64,000 bases of DNA. Origin: Microbacterium sp. Se63.02b. Its GTDB lineage: Bacteria > Actinomycetota > Actinomycetes > Actinomycetales > Microbacteriaceae. The notes beneath the pieces were generated by a model. The model did not search any database. It was not told the DNA's origin and saw nothing but the letters and a program-made list of their open reading frames with translations. The stretch covers positions 248,001 to 312,000 of the forward strand of contig NZ_CP050453.1 of the NCBI RefSeq assembly GCF_014171575.1, in the 5' to 3' direction. Shown here piece after piece: positions 55,473-63,312 of this stretch (its first letter is position 1; each line of letters starts with the position of its first letter). The position numbers were made by a program, and so were the translations under genes.

Positions 55473-55931
55473 ATGCCTCTCTTCATCGACAAGCTCGCCA
55501 TCTCCAGTCCGGACTTCGACAGCCTCGCTCGGATCCCCGACCGGCTCACCGCCGACGCAGGCAACGAACTGCCGACGCTGACGCTCTCCGGAGCGCCCGA
55601 GGGGACCGTCGAACTGGCTGTGATCGTGCACGACCCCGATGCACCGCTCGCACAGGGATTCACTCACTGGGTGGTCTACGGCATCCCCGCCGACGCCGCG
55701 ACGCTCGACCTCGCTGCCGACGGTGTACGTGAAGCGCCCAACAGCACGACGCAGAGCGCGTGGTCGGGGCCGCAGCCGCCCGTCGGCCACGGCGTGCATC
55801 ACTACTACTTCTGGGTCTATGCGCTGAGCACGAGGGTCGAGGGCACGCCGACGCGCGAGGAGTTCCTCGACTCGTACGCCGACTCGATCATCGAGCAGGC
55901 CCGTTACGTCGGCACATTCTCCCGCGACTGA
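55473..55931 (+). CDS. PEBP-family (YbhB/YbcL-like) protein
   Basis: A 152-residue phosphatidylethanolamine-binding-protein fold. DPDAP motif VIVHDPDAPLAQGFTHWVVY and the second signature GPQPPVGHGVHHYYFWVYAL are both present. These bind small anions; bacterial members have no firm enzymatic role. It sits between the hydrolase and an amidohydrolase in the B6 operon, so it may bind or process a pathway compound. RBS AAGGAAG. Confidence 0.88.
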   Translation: MPLFIDKLAISSPDFDSLARIPDRLTADAGNELPTLTLSGAPEGTVELAVIVHDPDAPLAQGFTHWVVYGIPADAATLDLAADGVREAPNSTTQSAWSGPQPPVGHGVHHYYFWVYALSTRVEGTPTREEFLDSYADSIIEQARYVGTFSRD

Positions 55932-55941
55932 GGATCCGGTC

Positions 55942-56661
55942 ATGCCGATCACCGACGCCCACATGCACGTCGGGGACTTCCCGACGTTCGGCGTGAAGCT
56001 CGACGAGGACCACCTCGCCGAGTATCTGGCGAAGAACGACATCGACACGGGGCTGGTGTTCCACCAGGACAACGCGATGGTGCGCCGGGTCATCCAGGAC
56101 ATCCCCGGCGCGTACGGCCTCTACTGGGCCAACCCCAAGCTGGGGGACCCGATCCCCGAGCTCAAGGACTACCTCGACGATCCGAAGTTCCGCGGCGTGA
56201 AGCTGCACCCCTTGATGGACGGCTTCCATCCGGACGACCCCATGGTCTGGCCGATCATCGAACTGCTGATCGAGCGCGACCTGCCGGCGCTGATCCACTG
56301 CGGCCACCCGATCTTCTCGTTGCCCTGGAGCATCGAGGAACTCATCGCCCGTTACGAGGACGCGAAGATCATCCTCGGTCACATGGGTCACGGCAACATC
56401 ATCTACATCGACGCGTCGATCGGCGTCGCCCAGAGGCATCCGAACGTCTGGCTCGAGACCAGTGGGATGCCGATGAGCGTCAAGATCCTCGAAGCCGTGC
56501 AGAAGGTCGGGTCCGACAGGGTCATGTACGGTTCCGACGGTCCGTGGCATGAGCCGAAGGTCGAGCAGCTGAAGGTGCAGCTCGCGGGTCTCGACGCCGA
56601 CGACCTCGAAGACGTCATGCACCGGACGGCACAACGCCTGTTCCTCGGTGTCGACGTCTGA
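55942..56661 (+). CDS. Amidohydrolase-2 family metal-dependent enzyme in the B6 operon
   Basis: A 239-residue TIM-barrel hydrolase or decarboxylase. Metal motif DAHMHVGDFP (HxH), GVKLHPLMDGF, His in LPALIHCGHPIFS, IILGHMGHGN and the Asp of MYGSDGPWHEPK. The family includes non-oxidative decarboxylases and lactonases. In this operon it could be a second decarboxylase or hydrolase; no M. loti pathway enzyme of this family is known to me. Last gene before a strong bidirectional hairpin. Confidence 0.82.
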   Translation: MPITDAHMHVGDFPTFGVKLDEDHLAEYLAKNDIDTGLVFHQDNAMVRRVIQDIPGAYGLYWANPKLGDPIPELKDYLDDPKFRGVKLHPLMDGFHPDDPMVWPIIELLIERDLPALIHCGHPIFSLPWSIEELIARYEDAKIILGHMGHGNIIYIDASIGVAQRHPNVWLETSGMPMSVKILEAVQKVGSDRVMYGSDGPWHEPKVEQLKVQLAGLDADDLEDVMHRTAQRLFLGVDV

Positions 56662-56676
56662 ACGGCATCCGAGAGG

Positions 56677-56718
56677 AGAGAGCCCGGAAGCGACCATCTG
56701 GTCGCGTCCGGGCTCTCT
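56677..56718. terminator. Strong bidirectional hairpin terminator
   Basis: A stem of 19 bp with one mismatch: left arm 56677-56695, loop ATCT, right arm 56700-56718. It lies between the amidohydrolase gene and the convergent pyridoxine oxidase gene and can serve both. Confidence 0.82.
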
Positions 56719-56730
56719 CGTCGCGTCCGG

Positions 56731-58274
56731 CTATGCCGGGTAGGTGTCGGCGAACGACTCTGCGATCGCCAGCACGGCCGCGTGCACAGGCCCGGCGGTG
56801 ATCGAGGGGATCACGGAGGCGTCGACGACGTGCACGCCCTCCAGTCCGCGCAGACGCAGGTCGGGAGTGACGGGAGCGTGGTCTTCCGAACCCATGCGGA
56901 GGGTGCCGACGGGGTGATGGTGGGTGATCGCTGCCCGTGCGATGAAGGCATCTGCCTCCGTGTCGCTCATCGCGTCGCCCCCCGGAAGCAATTCCTCGTC
57001 ACGCCATCCGTCAAGCTCGGCGGACGCGCCGACGAGCCGGGCGTGCGCGAGCGCTGCACGGAAAGCGGCTCTGTCATGCGCGGTGTCGAGGTACCGGGGG
57101 TCGATCACGGGTGCGTCGTCGATGTCCGGGCCGGAGATGCGCAGAGAACCGCGACTGCTGGGGTTCGTCACCCCGAACAGGAGCGTGTAGGCCTCGCCGG
57201 GCACGGCACGCGCGCGTTCCGATGGGGGGAACGCGTCCGAGATGCTCGGTCCGACCACGCACCCAACGACGATGTCAGCGGCACCCTCGGTCTGAGACAG
57301 CCCCGCCAGCGACAAGTAGGTCATCGATTCCGAGAGCTGCAGGCGCGTCGGCGGCACGGCACGTCGCGACCGATAGACGTTGCCCGCCCCGAGCAGGTGG
57401 TCGTGCAGGTTCGACCCCACTCCGCGGGACTCGATCGCGGTGTCGACTCCGGCCGCCGCGAGCACGTCGGGGTCGCCGACGCCGGAGCGCATGAGCAGCA
57501 GCGGGTCGCCGATGGAACCTCCGGCGAGTATGACCTCGTCGGCCTCGATCACCTCGTCGTGCCCGTCGCGGGTCACCTGTGCACCGGTGACCCGACCGTG
57601 ATCGATCACGAGTCGGTGCACGGTCGTTCCCACGAGGACGTGCAGGTTCGGGCGCTCGCGGACCGGGTCGAGGTAGACATCCGAGACCGTGACGCGTTCG
57701 CCGTCGCGGACGGTGAGGAGTTCGGGGTGGCGCCGAGCATCTCGCCGCGGTTGTGGTCGGCGATGCGCGGAACGCCGAGTGCCTCCCATGCCGAGAGGTA
57801 GTCCGTCACGAGAGGGCTGGAGAGCTCGGGGCCGGGGAGGAGGACGGGCAGGGGGCCGGTGTCGCCGTGCATATCGTCCGCGCCACCGGAGAAGGTCTCC
57901 ATCCGGCGGAAGAAGGGAAGGAGCGAGTCCCACGACCACCGATCGTCGCCGGTCGCCTCGACCCACCGGTCGTAGTCCGCACGGCACCCTCGCATGTGGG
58001 CCATCGCGTGCACGAGGCTCGATCCGCCGAGGCCCTTGCCCCGCGCCCAGTCGAGGCGGCGGCCGCCGAGACCCGGCTGGGGCGTCGTCCGGTAGCCCCA
58101 GTCGTACGCGCGTCCGTGGATGAACGGCCACAGCTCGGGTCGGCGCATGTCGGGATCGTCGACCCGCCCGCCGGCCTCCAGAACGACGACCTGGCGCGAC
58201 GGGTCGGCGCTCAGGCGGTTCGCCAGAACACTGCCCGCCGAGCCGGCTCCGATGATGAGGATGTCGGCGTGCAT
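56731..58274 (-). CDS. Pyridoxine 4-oxidase, GMC oxidoreductase (frameshifted)
   Basis: FAD-dependent oxidation of pyridoxine to pyridoxal. About 514 residues. FAD motif ADILIIGAGSAGSVLANRLS, AYDWGYRTTPQPGLGGRRLD, GMC signature WARGKGLGGSSLVHAMAHMR, GSNLHDHLLGAGNVYRSRR, and the C-terminal His pair ITHHHPVGTLRMGSEDHAP and GPVHAAVLAIAES. These match the M. loti pyridoxine 4-oxidase as I remember it; Microbacterium luteolum is also known to have this enzyme. One base is missing at the G run 57724-57727; repair joins MLGATPELLTVRDGERVTVS. Start 58274 lies four bases after the upstream stop. Confidence 0.87.
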
Positions 58275-58278
58275 GGGA

Positions 58279-59013
58279 TCAGTTGCGCGTGTGTCCGGCA
58301 TCGACCACGAGCGTCTGGCCCGTGATCCAGCCCGCTTTCTCGGACGCCAGGAACGCGACGGCCGGTGCGACGTCCTGGGGAAGCCCTCGACGGTCGAACG
58401 CCTGCATCGGAACGACGAAGTCGAATCCGTTCACATGCGGTCCGGCGAGCACGCCCTCGCTCGCGATGATGCCGGGAGCCACCGCGTTGATGGTGATCCC
58501 GTTCTTGCCGAGTTCGCCGGCCAACCCGCGCACCAGGCCGATCGAGGCGCCCTTCGTGGCGACGTAGTGCGCGCAGTTCGGGGTGCCGGCGACGAAGGTG
58601 TTCGAGGCGATGTTGACGATGCGGCCGTAGCCTGCGCGTCCCATGACCTCGGTGACGGCATGGGTGATGAGGTACACGCCGTCGAGGTTCACCGACATGA
58701 CGCGGCGCCATTCCTCGAACGTGATGTCCTCCCACGCGGTGAGCGGCACGAGTGCGGCGTTGTTGACGAGGATGTCGATGCGACCGAGTTCGTCGGCGAC
58801 TTCCGCGACCACGGCGGCCACAGCCTCGGGGTCGCTCACATCGAGGGCTTTCGCCAGCCCTCCGATCCGGTCGGCGACCGCTTCAGCGCCTGCCGCATTG
58901 ATGTCGGTGACGACGACCTTCACGCCGTCCGCGGCGAGTTCTTCGGCGATCGCCGCGCCGATGCCCTGTGCGGCTCCGGTGACGATCGCGACGCGCTGCT
59001 CTTTCTCGGCCAT
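58279..59013 (-). CDS. Pyridoxal 4-dehydrogenase (SDR family)
   Basis: Oxidises pyridoxal to 4-pyridoxolactone with NAD. A 244-residue SDR: VAIVTGAAQGIGAAIAEELA, NNAALVPLTAWEDITFEEWR, NIASNTFVAGTPNCAHYVAT K (Ser; Tyr/Lys), GIIASEGVLAGPHVNGF and ITGQTLVVDAGHTRN. The SNTFxAGTPN and PGxIxSxGVxAxPH stretches agree with the M. loti pyridoxal dehydrogenase as remembered and differ from general SDRs. Operon between lactonase and oxidase. Start 59013 with AGGAG upstream. Confidence 0.87.
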   Translation of the reverse strand: MAEKEQRVAIVTGAAQGIGAAIAEELAADGVKVVVTDINAAGAEAVADRIGGLAKALDVSDPEAVAAVVAEVADELGRIDILVNNAALVPLTAWEDITFEEWRRVMSVNLDGVYLITHAVTEVMGRAGYGRIVNIASNTFVAGTPNCAHYVATKGASIGLVRGLAGELGKNGITINAVAPGIIASEGVLAGPHVNGFDFVVPMQAFDRRGLPQDVAPAVAFLASEKAGWITGQTLVVDAGHTRN

Positions 59014-59080
59014 GTCGTTTTGCTCCTTCTGTTCCTGCTGTCGGGTGAGTCGGGGCGGCCGGTCGGCCGCGGGTTCGAGG

Positions 59081-59839
59081 TCAGTTGCCGCCGTAGTACT
59101 CGGGCGCGAGCTTCCAGGTCGAAAATGGTTCGAGCTCATGCGACGGGTACACATCGGCGTTCTTCGTGCGTGCGAGATAGTTCAGGCGGCGGATCGCTTC
59201 GACGGACTTGGTGGGATCGAGGTGGAAGCCGGCGATCCACTCCTTCTCGAGCGTCGTGCGTGTGTAGGCCGCGTCGCCGCAGAACAGCATGCTCTTCTCG
59301 TTCTGGAGCTCCACGAGCAGGGAGTAGTGCCCGATCGTGTGACCGGGCGTCTCGAACAGCCAGACTCCCGGCACCACTTCGTAGTCACCAGAGATGGGCT
59401 TGTATGTCACGGTCTCGTGGTCGAATGAGAGGTCGGAGTAGCCGAGGCGCTCGAACGGTTCGGGGACTTTGGCGTGGCGGAGCTCCTCCTTGTGCACGAG
59501 TGTCGTCGCCTCCGTCAGGAATCGGTTCCCGCCGACGTGGTCGAAGTGGAAGTGGGAGTTGACGACGATGTCCACGTCTTCCGGCGCGTATCCGATCTTC
59601 GCGAGCTGCGCCGGGATGGTCTGCTCCGCGGTCTGCTCCGGCAGTTCGAAGGGGAGGACGCGGTTGACATGGTCGAGATCGAAGCCGGTGTCATAGAGGA
59701 TGAGGGCGTCGGAGTGCTCGATGAGCACGCTGTAGACCGGAAAGCGCACGGGGTTGCCCGCATTGATGTGCCAGTGCACGTCCGACTCGTCGATGACGAG
59801 GGTTCCCCCGTCGAGGAGATAGACCTTCGGGTCCGTCAT
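59081..59839 (-). CDS. 4-pyridoxolactonase (metallo-beta-lactamase fold)
   Basis: Opens 4-pyridoxolactone to 4-pyridoxate. A 252-residue MBL-fold enzyme of the AHL lactonase group: KVYLLDGGTLVIDESDV, VRFPVYSVLIEHSDALILYD TGFDLDHV, metal motif VVNSHFHFDHVGGNRFL, His in FETPGHTIGHYSLLVEL, Asp in MLFCGDAAYTR, His in VYPSHELEPF. The N-terminal stretch and LPFELPEQ match 4-pyridoxolactonase rather than quorum-quenching lactonases. First gene of a three-gene operon; a long-spaced inverted repeat lies 22 bases upstream of the start codon. Confidence 0.88.
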   Translation of the reverse strand: MTDPKVYLLDGGTLVIDESDVHWHINAGNPVRFPVYSVLIEHSDALILYDTGFDLDHVNRVLPFELPEQTAEQTIPAQLAKIGYAPEDVDIVVNSHFHFDHVGGNRFLTEATTLVHKEELRHAKVPEPFERLGYSDLSFDHETVTYKPISGDYEVVPGVWLFETPGHTIGHYSLLVELQNEKSMLFCGDAAYTRTTLEKEWIAGFHLDPTKSVEAIRRLNYLARTKNADVYPSHELEPFSTWKLAPEYYGGN

Positions 59840-59861
59840 CGCTGACCTCACCTTCCATAGA

Positions 59862-59899
59862 TTCTCATATTGCGGTAATTGACGTTCAAGTTATGAGAA
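59862..59899. promoter_or_regulatory. Long-spaced inverted repeat before the lactonase operon
   Basis: Perfect arms TTCTCATA (59862-59869) and TATGAGAA (59892-59899) separated by exactly 22 bases. The same arrangement, with one changed base, lies before the BMP transporter operon at 60447-60484. It probably binds the regulator of B6 breakdown, which is not in the window. Confidence 0.7.
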
Positions 59900-59967
59900 C
59901 AATGGAAGGGTGTCAAGAGGTTCCGAGCGAGATTCACACGGTCGAAACACCGGTGCGCTCTCGTCGT

Positions 59968-60363
59968 TCAGCCGGTGCTCACCCCCGGGTGGTCTTCGAA
60001 GACCTCGGCGAAGTCGTAGTGGGTCCAGCGATAGCAATGGTCGAGCATGGGGTCGCTCGCGAAGTCCCCGATGCAGGTGGTGTCCTGGTAGCGATCGCCC
60101 GTCGGTGACGTGTAATGCACACGGCAGAGCACCCGCCAGGCGGTGTCGGAGTCGACGCCCTCCTCCAGGGCGTGCGCGGAAGGAAGCCAGCACTCGGTGC
60201 CGGTGGTCACCTCGGCGGCTACGCCCGAAGTGGGTCCTGCGATCGCATCCAGTTGCGCGAGGGCGGCGGCGTCGCGCTCGGAGAGCGCGGGCTGTGCTGC
60301 ACAGCCGGACAACGCGAGAATGAAAGCCAGCGCGATGCACGCGCTCGGGGTCTTCCTGGTCAT
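59968..60363 (-). CDS. Hypothetical lipoprotein, about 131 residues
   Basis: Signal with lipobox LSGC (ACIALAFILALSGC). Mature part has four Cys (GTECWLPS, RVLCRVHY, TTCIGDF, DHCYRWTH), probably two disulfides. No family recognised. The start has GGAGG eight bases upstream. It lies between the lactonase promoter and the transporter promoter, so its place may be accidental. Confidence 0.65.
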   Translation of the reverse strand: MTRKTPSACIALAFILALSGCAAQPALSERDAAALAQLDAIAGPTSGVAAEVTTGTECWLPSAHALEEGVDSDTAWRVLCRVHYTSPTGDRYQDTTCIGDFASDPMLDHCYRWTHYDFAEVFEDHPGVSTG

Positions 60364-60446
60364 GGGGGTAACCTCCACCCTCATCATCGAGGGTTCGTGT
60401 TTCTGCGGTGTAAATCCTGGATCTCACCGTTGACGCGCCGCTGCGT

Positions 60447-60484
60447 TTCTCATACTGTATCGCTATCCCGACACATTGTGAGAA
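60447..60484. promoter_or_regulatory. Long-spaced inverted repeat before the BMP transporter operon
   Basis: Arms TTCTCATA (60447-60454) and TGTGAGAA (60477-60484), spacer 22 bases, identical in arrangement to the element before the 4-pyridoxolactonase gene. Confidence 0.7.
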
Positions 60485-60542
60485 AGATTGCCCTGGCACG
60501 GTGACGAGGATCGGGACTTTCCGACTGAGAGGATCTTCGGCA

Positions 60543-61634
60543 ATGCCTTATACCCTGAGCGGCCCACAGCGCCGTAGTGCACGTACAGCCACCGCCGCGA
60601 CGATCGCGATCATCGCGCTCGGTCTCGCCGCCTGCTCGGGCGGCCGAGGAGGAGACGCATCCACGAGCGAACCGAGCGGCGAAGCGGGAGCGACCGTCGA
60701 GCAGTTCGCGCTCGTCGCCCCCGAGAACGAGTCGGACTTCGGATGGAACCAAGCGGGTCTCGACGGCGCGACCGCCGCCTCGGAGTCGCTCGGCATCGAG
60801 GTCACGCTCGTCCCCGACGCCGGCTGGGACAACACCGAGACCGTTCTCGGGCAGGTGGCCGACAGCGGAGCGCAGTTCATCATCGCCCATGCTTCCGGTT
60901 ACGGAGTCGCCGCCACCAGCGTCGCCCAGGCCAAGGACGTGCCGATCCTGATCCAGGACGCCGGTGAGAACATCCCGGGCAAGATCGCCGTCACCAAGAC
61001 CGAGGCCCAGGAAGGCGGCTACCTCGCGGGCATCGCCGCCGCCATGTCGACGACCAGCAAGACCGTCGGCATCGTCGTCTCGGCCGACGACCTCAACTGG
61101 TTCAAGATGTCATCCGGATTCGCCCAGGGCGTGTACAGCGTCGACCCGACGATCTCCGTGCTGTACACCTCCGTCGGCCCGGCGGCATACGCGGATGCCG
61201 CCGGAGGGAAGACCGCCGCCGAGCAGCTGATCGCCTCTGGTGCGGACGTCATCTTCGGAATGGGAGACGGGGCGACGCACGGCTACCTTCAGGCCGTCGA
61301 GGCGGCGGACGGCGTCAAGTACATCGCCGACATCGGCGACGTGACCGCCGGCCTGAGCAACACCGACGTTCTGCTCACCTCGGTGCTGTGGAACTACGCA
61401 TCCACGTACGAGCAGGCCATCGAAGACGTCGAGGCCGGAACCTTCGGAGAGCAGGGATACGCCCTCACCGTCGACAACGGCGGACTCTCGCTGCAGGAGA
61501 CCGACAACCTGACGGCGGAGATCCAGGCGGCCATCGAGACCGCGAAGGCGGGCATCGCCGACGGATCGATCGTTCCCACTGCGGCGGAGAACGCCGCTCA
61601 GGTGAACGAGGTCATCGCCGCCAAGGGCGACTGA
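60543..61634 (+). CDS. BMP-family ABC transporter substrate-binding lipoprotein
   Basis: About 363 residues. Lipoprotein signal with lipobox LAAC (ATIAIIALGLAACSGG). BMP/PnrA fold: FALVAPENESDFGWNQAGLD, DNTETVLGQVADSGAQFIIA HASGYG, EAQEGGYLAGIAAAMSTTSK, VIFGMGDGATHGYLQAVEAA. Known members bind purine nucleosides or other heteroaromatics. Adjacent to the B6 breakdown genes and sharing their promoter element, it is a candidate vitamin B6 receptor. Start ATG 60543 is chosen for the signal peptide; a GTG at 60501 is possible. Confidence 0.87.
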   Translation: MPYTLSGPQRRSARTATAATIAIIALGLAACSGGRGGDASTSEPSGEAGATVEQFALVAPENESDFGWNQAGLDGATAASESLGIEVTLVPDAGWDNTETVLGQVADSGAQFIIAHASGYGVAATSVAQAKDVPILIQDAGENIPGKIAVTKTEAQEGGYLAGIAAAMSTTSKTVGIVVSADDLNWFKMSSGFAQGVYSVDPTISVLYTSVGPAAYADAAGGKTAAEQLIASGADVIFGMGDGATHGYLQAVEAADGVKYIADIGDVTAGLSNTDVLLTSVLWNYASTYEQAIEDVEAGTFGEQGYALTVDNGGLSLQETDNLTAEIQAAIETAKAGIADGSIVPTAAENAAQVNEVIAAKGD

Positions 61635-61716
61635 CCTCGCGTTGCAACCATCGGTGCCGGGGCGCGGGTTCCGGCACCGATGCCCCGGCGTACACACCCA
61701 CCGCAAGGAGACGCAC

Positions 61717-63312
61717 GTGACATCACCCACAGAGCCGAGCGTGATCTCGCTCCACGAGATCACCAAGGCCTTCCCCGGGGTCGTGGCGAACGACCGGATC
61801 TCGCTCGACATCGTGAGTGGTCAGGTCCATTGCCTTCTCGGCGAGAACGGCGCAGGCAAGTCCACGCTCATCAGCATCCTGGCGGGAATGCAGCAGCCGG
61901 ACTCCGGAACGATCTCGATCGACGGCGCGCTCACGCCGATCAACTCGCCGCGGGCGGCGGTCGAACACGGGATCGGGGTCGTGCACCAGCACTCGACGTT
62001 GGTGCCGGCGTTCACGGTGCTGGAGAACCTGATGCTGGGCGAGAACGGCTTCCTCCTCGACCGGGCGTCCGCGCTCCAGCGCCTGGAGGAGCTGTCCGAA
62101 CTGCTCGGCGCGCGCATCGAGCCGCACGCGCTCGCCGCCGATCTCGGACTCGGGCAGCAGCAGCAGGTCGAGATCGCGAAGGCGATGTGGAAGGGCAGCC
62201 GCCTGCTCATCCTCGACGAACCGACGTCGATGCTCACGCCGCAGGCGATCGAGCACCTCGGGGAGAGCATCGAGCGGGTCAAGGCGCAGGGGCTGGCGGT
62301 CGTCTTCATCACTCACAAGCTGCGAGAGGCGTACGCGATGGGAGACTGCGTCACTGTTCTGCGCGGGGGACGCAACGTCGGACACATCTCGGTCGACGAA
62401 CTCGCCGTCTTCTCCGAGACCCAGGCGCAGGACGCGATCCTGCATGCGATGTTCGGCGACGACCTCGCGAAGGTGGACGACGCGGCCGAGCTCGCCGGGG
62501 CGACCGAGACCACCAGGGAGACCGCTCGGATCGATCGGCGCGAGAGCCCGGTGCGCCTGTCGCTCGTCGGCGTGTCCAGCCACGGCATCGGCCGCGACGT
62601 CGAAGTCGAGGATGCCGCGCTTCAGGTGCATGAGGGCGAGATCCTCGGCATCGCGGGAATCGACGGGCACGGGCAGGGAGCGCTCGCCGAGGTCGTCGCC
62701 GGGCAGCGTCCCGCCTCGCAGGGCACCGTGGTCTTCGACGGCCAGGACGTCACACGACTCGGCGTGCGCGGGCGCCAGCAGCTGGGCCTTCGCTACGTGA
62801 CGGACGATCGACTGCACGAGGGGACGGTCGGTTCGATGGCGGTCTCGCTCAACCTCGTGATCAAGCGCATCGGACAGCGTCCGTTCTGGAAGTGGGGGCA
62901 GATCCAGGACAAGGTCGTGGAAGCCGAGGCGGAGCGCCTGATCGAGGAGTACGGCATCCGCACCCCCTCGCCGTCCACGCGCGCCGGCACGCTCTCGGGC
63001 GGCAACATCCAGAAGATCCTGCTCGCCCGCGAACTCACGCACGGCGCGCGGCTCGTGATCGTGAACAAGCCCACGTACGGACTCGATCTCAAGACCGTGC
63101 GACTCGTGCGCGAGCTCCTGATCGACTTCGCCGCGAACGGGGGATCGGTGCTGCTCCTCTCCACGGATCTCGACGAACTCGTCGAACTCTCCCACCGCAT
63201 CGAAGTGATCTCGCGCGGCCGTCTCGTCGGCAGCGTCGCCAACGACGGACCAGGCACAGCCGAGAAAGTGGGTCAGTACATGACCGGTGCGATCGAGGGA
63301 GTGAGCGCATGA
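61717..63312 (+). CDS. ABC transporter ATPase, two nucleotide-binding domains (BMP/ribose type)
   Basis: A 531-residue fused ATPase. First domain: Walker A LLGENGAGKSTLISILAG, signature DLGLGQQQQVEIAKAM, Walker B LLILDEPTSMLTPQAI, switch His in FITHKL. Second domain: GEILGIAGIDGHGQGALAE replaces Walker A, signature AGTLSGGNIQKILLARELTH, Walker B LVIVNKPTYGLDLKT lacks the usual Asp-Glu, so the second site is degenerate, as is common in this group. GTG start with AAGGAG upstream. Stop overlaps the permease start. Confidence 0.92.
   Translation: MTSPTEPSVISLHEITKAFPGVVANDRISLDIVSGQVHCLLGENGAGKSTLISILAGMQQPDSGTISIDGALTPINSPRAAVEHGIGVVHQHSTLVPAFTVLENLMLGENGFLLDRASALQRLEELSELLGARIEPHALAADLGLGQQQQVEIAKAMWKGSRLLILDEPTSMLTPQAIEHLGESIERVKAQGLAVVFITHKLREAYAMGDCVTVLRGGRNVGHISVDELAVFSETQAQDAILHAMFGDDLAKVDDAAELAGATETTRETARIDRRESPVRLSLVGVSSHGIGRDVEVEDAALQVHEGEILGIAGIDGHGQGALAEVVAGQRPASQGTVVFDGQDVTRLGVRGRQQLGLRYVTDDRLHEGTVGSMAVSLNLVIKRIGQRPFWKWGQIQDKVVEAEAERLIEEYGIRTPSPSTRAGTLSGGNIQKILLARELTHGARLVIVNKPTYGLDLKTVRLVRELLIDFAANGGSVLLLSTDLDELVELSHRIEVISRGRLVGSVANDGPGTAEKVGQYMTGAIEGVSA

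Noticed and set aside
59081..59839. Quorum-quenching AHL lactonase
   Set aside because: The metal motif fits, but the N-terminal stretch and the adjacent pyridoxal dehydrogenase and pyridoxine oxidase fit 4-pyridoxolactonase better.
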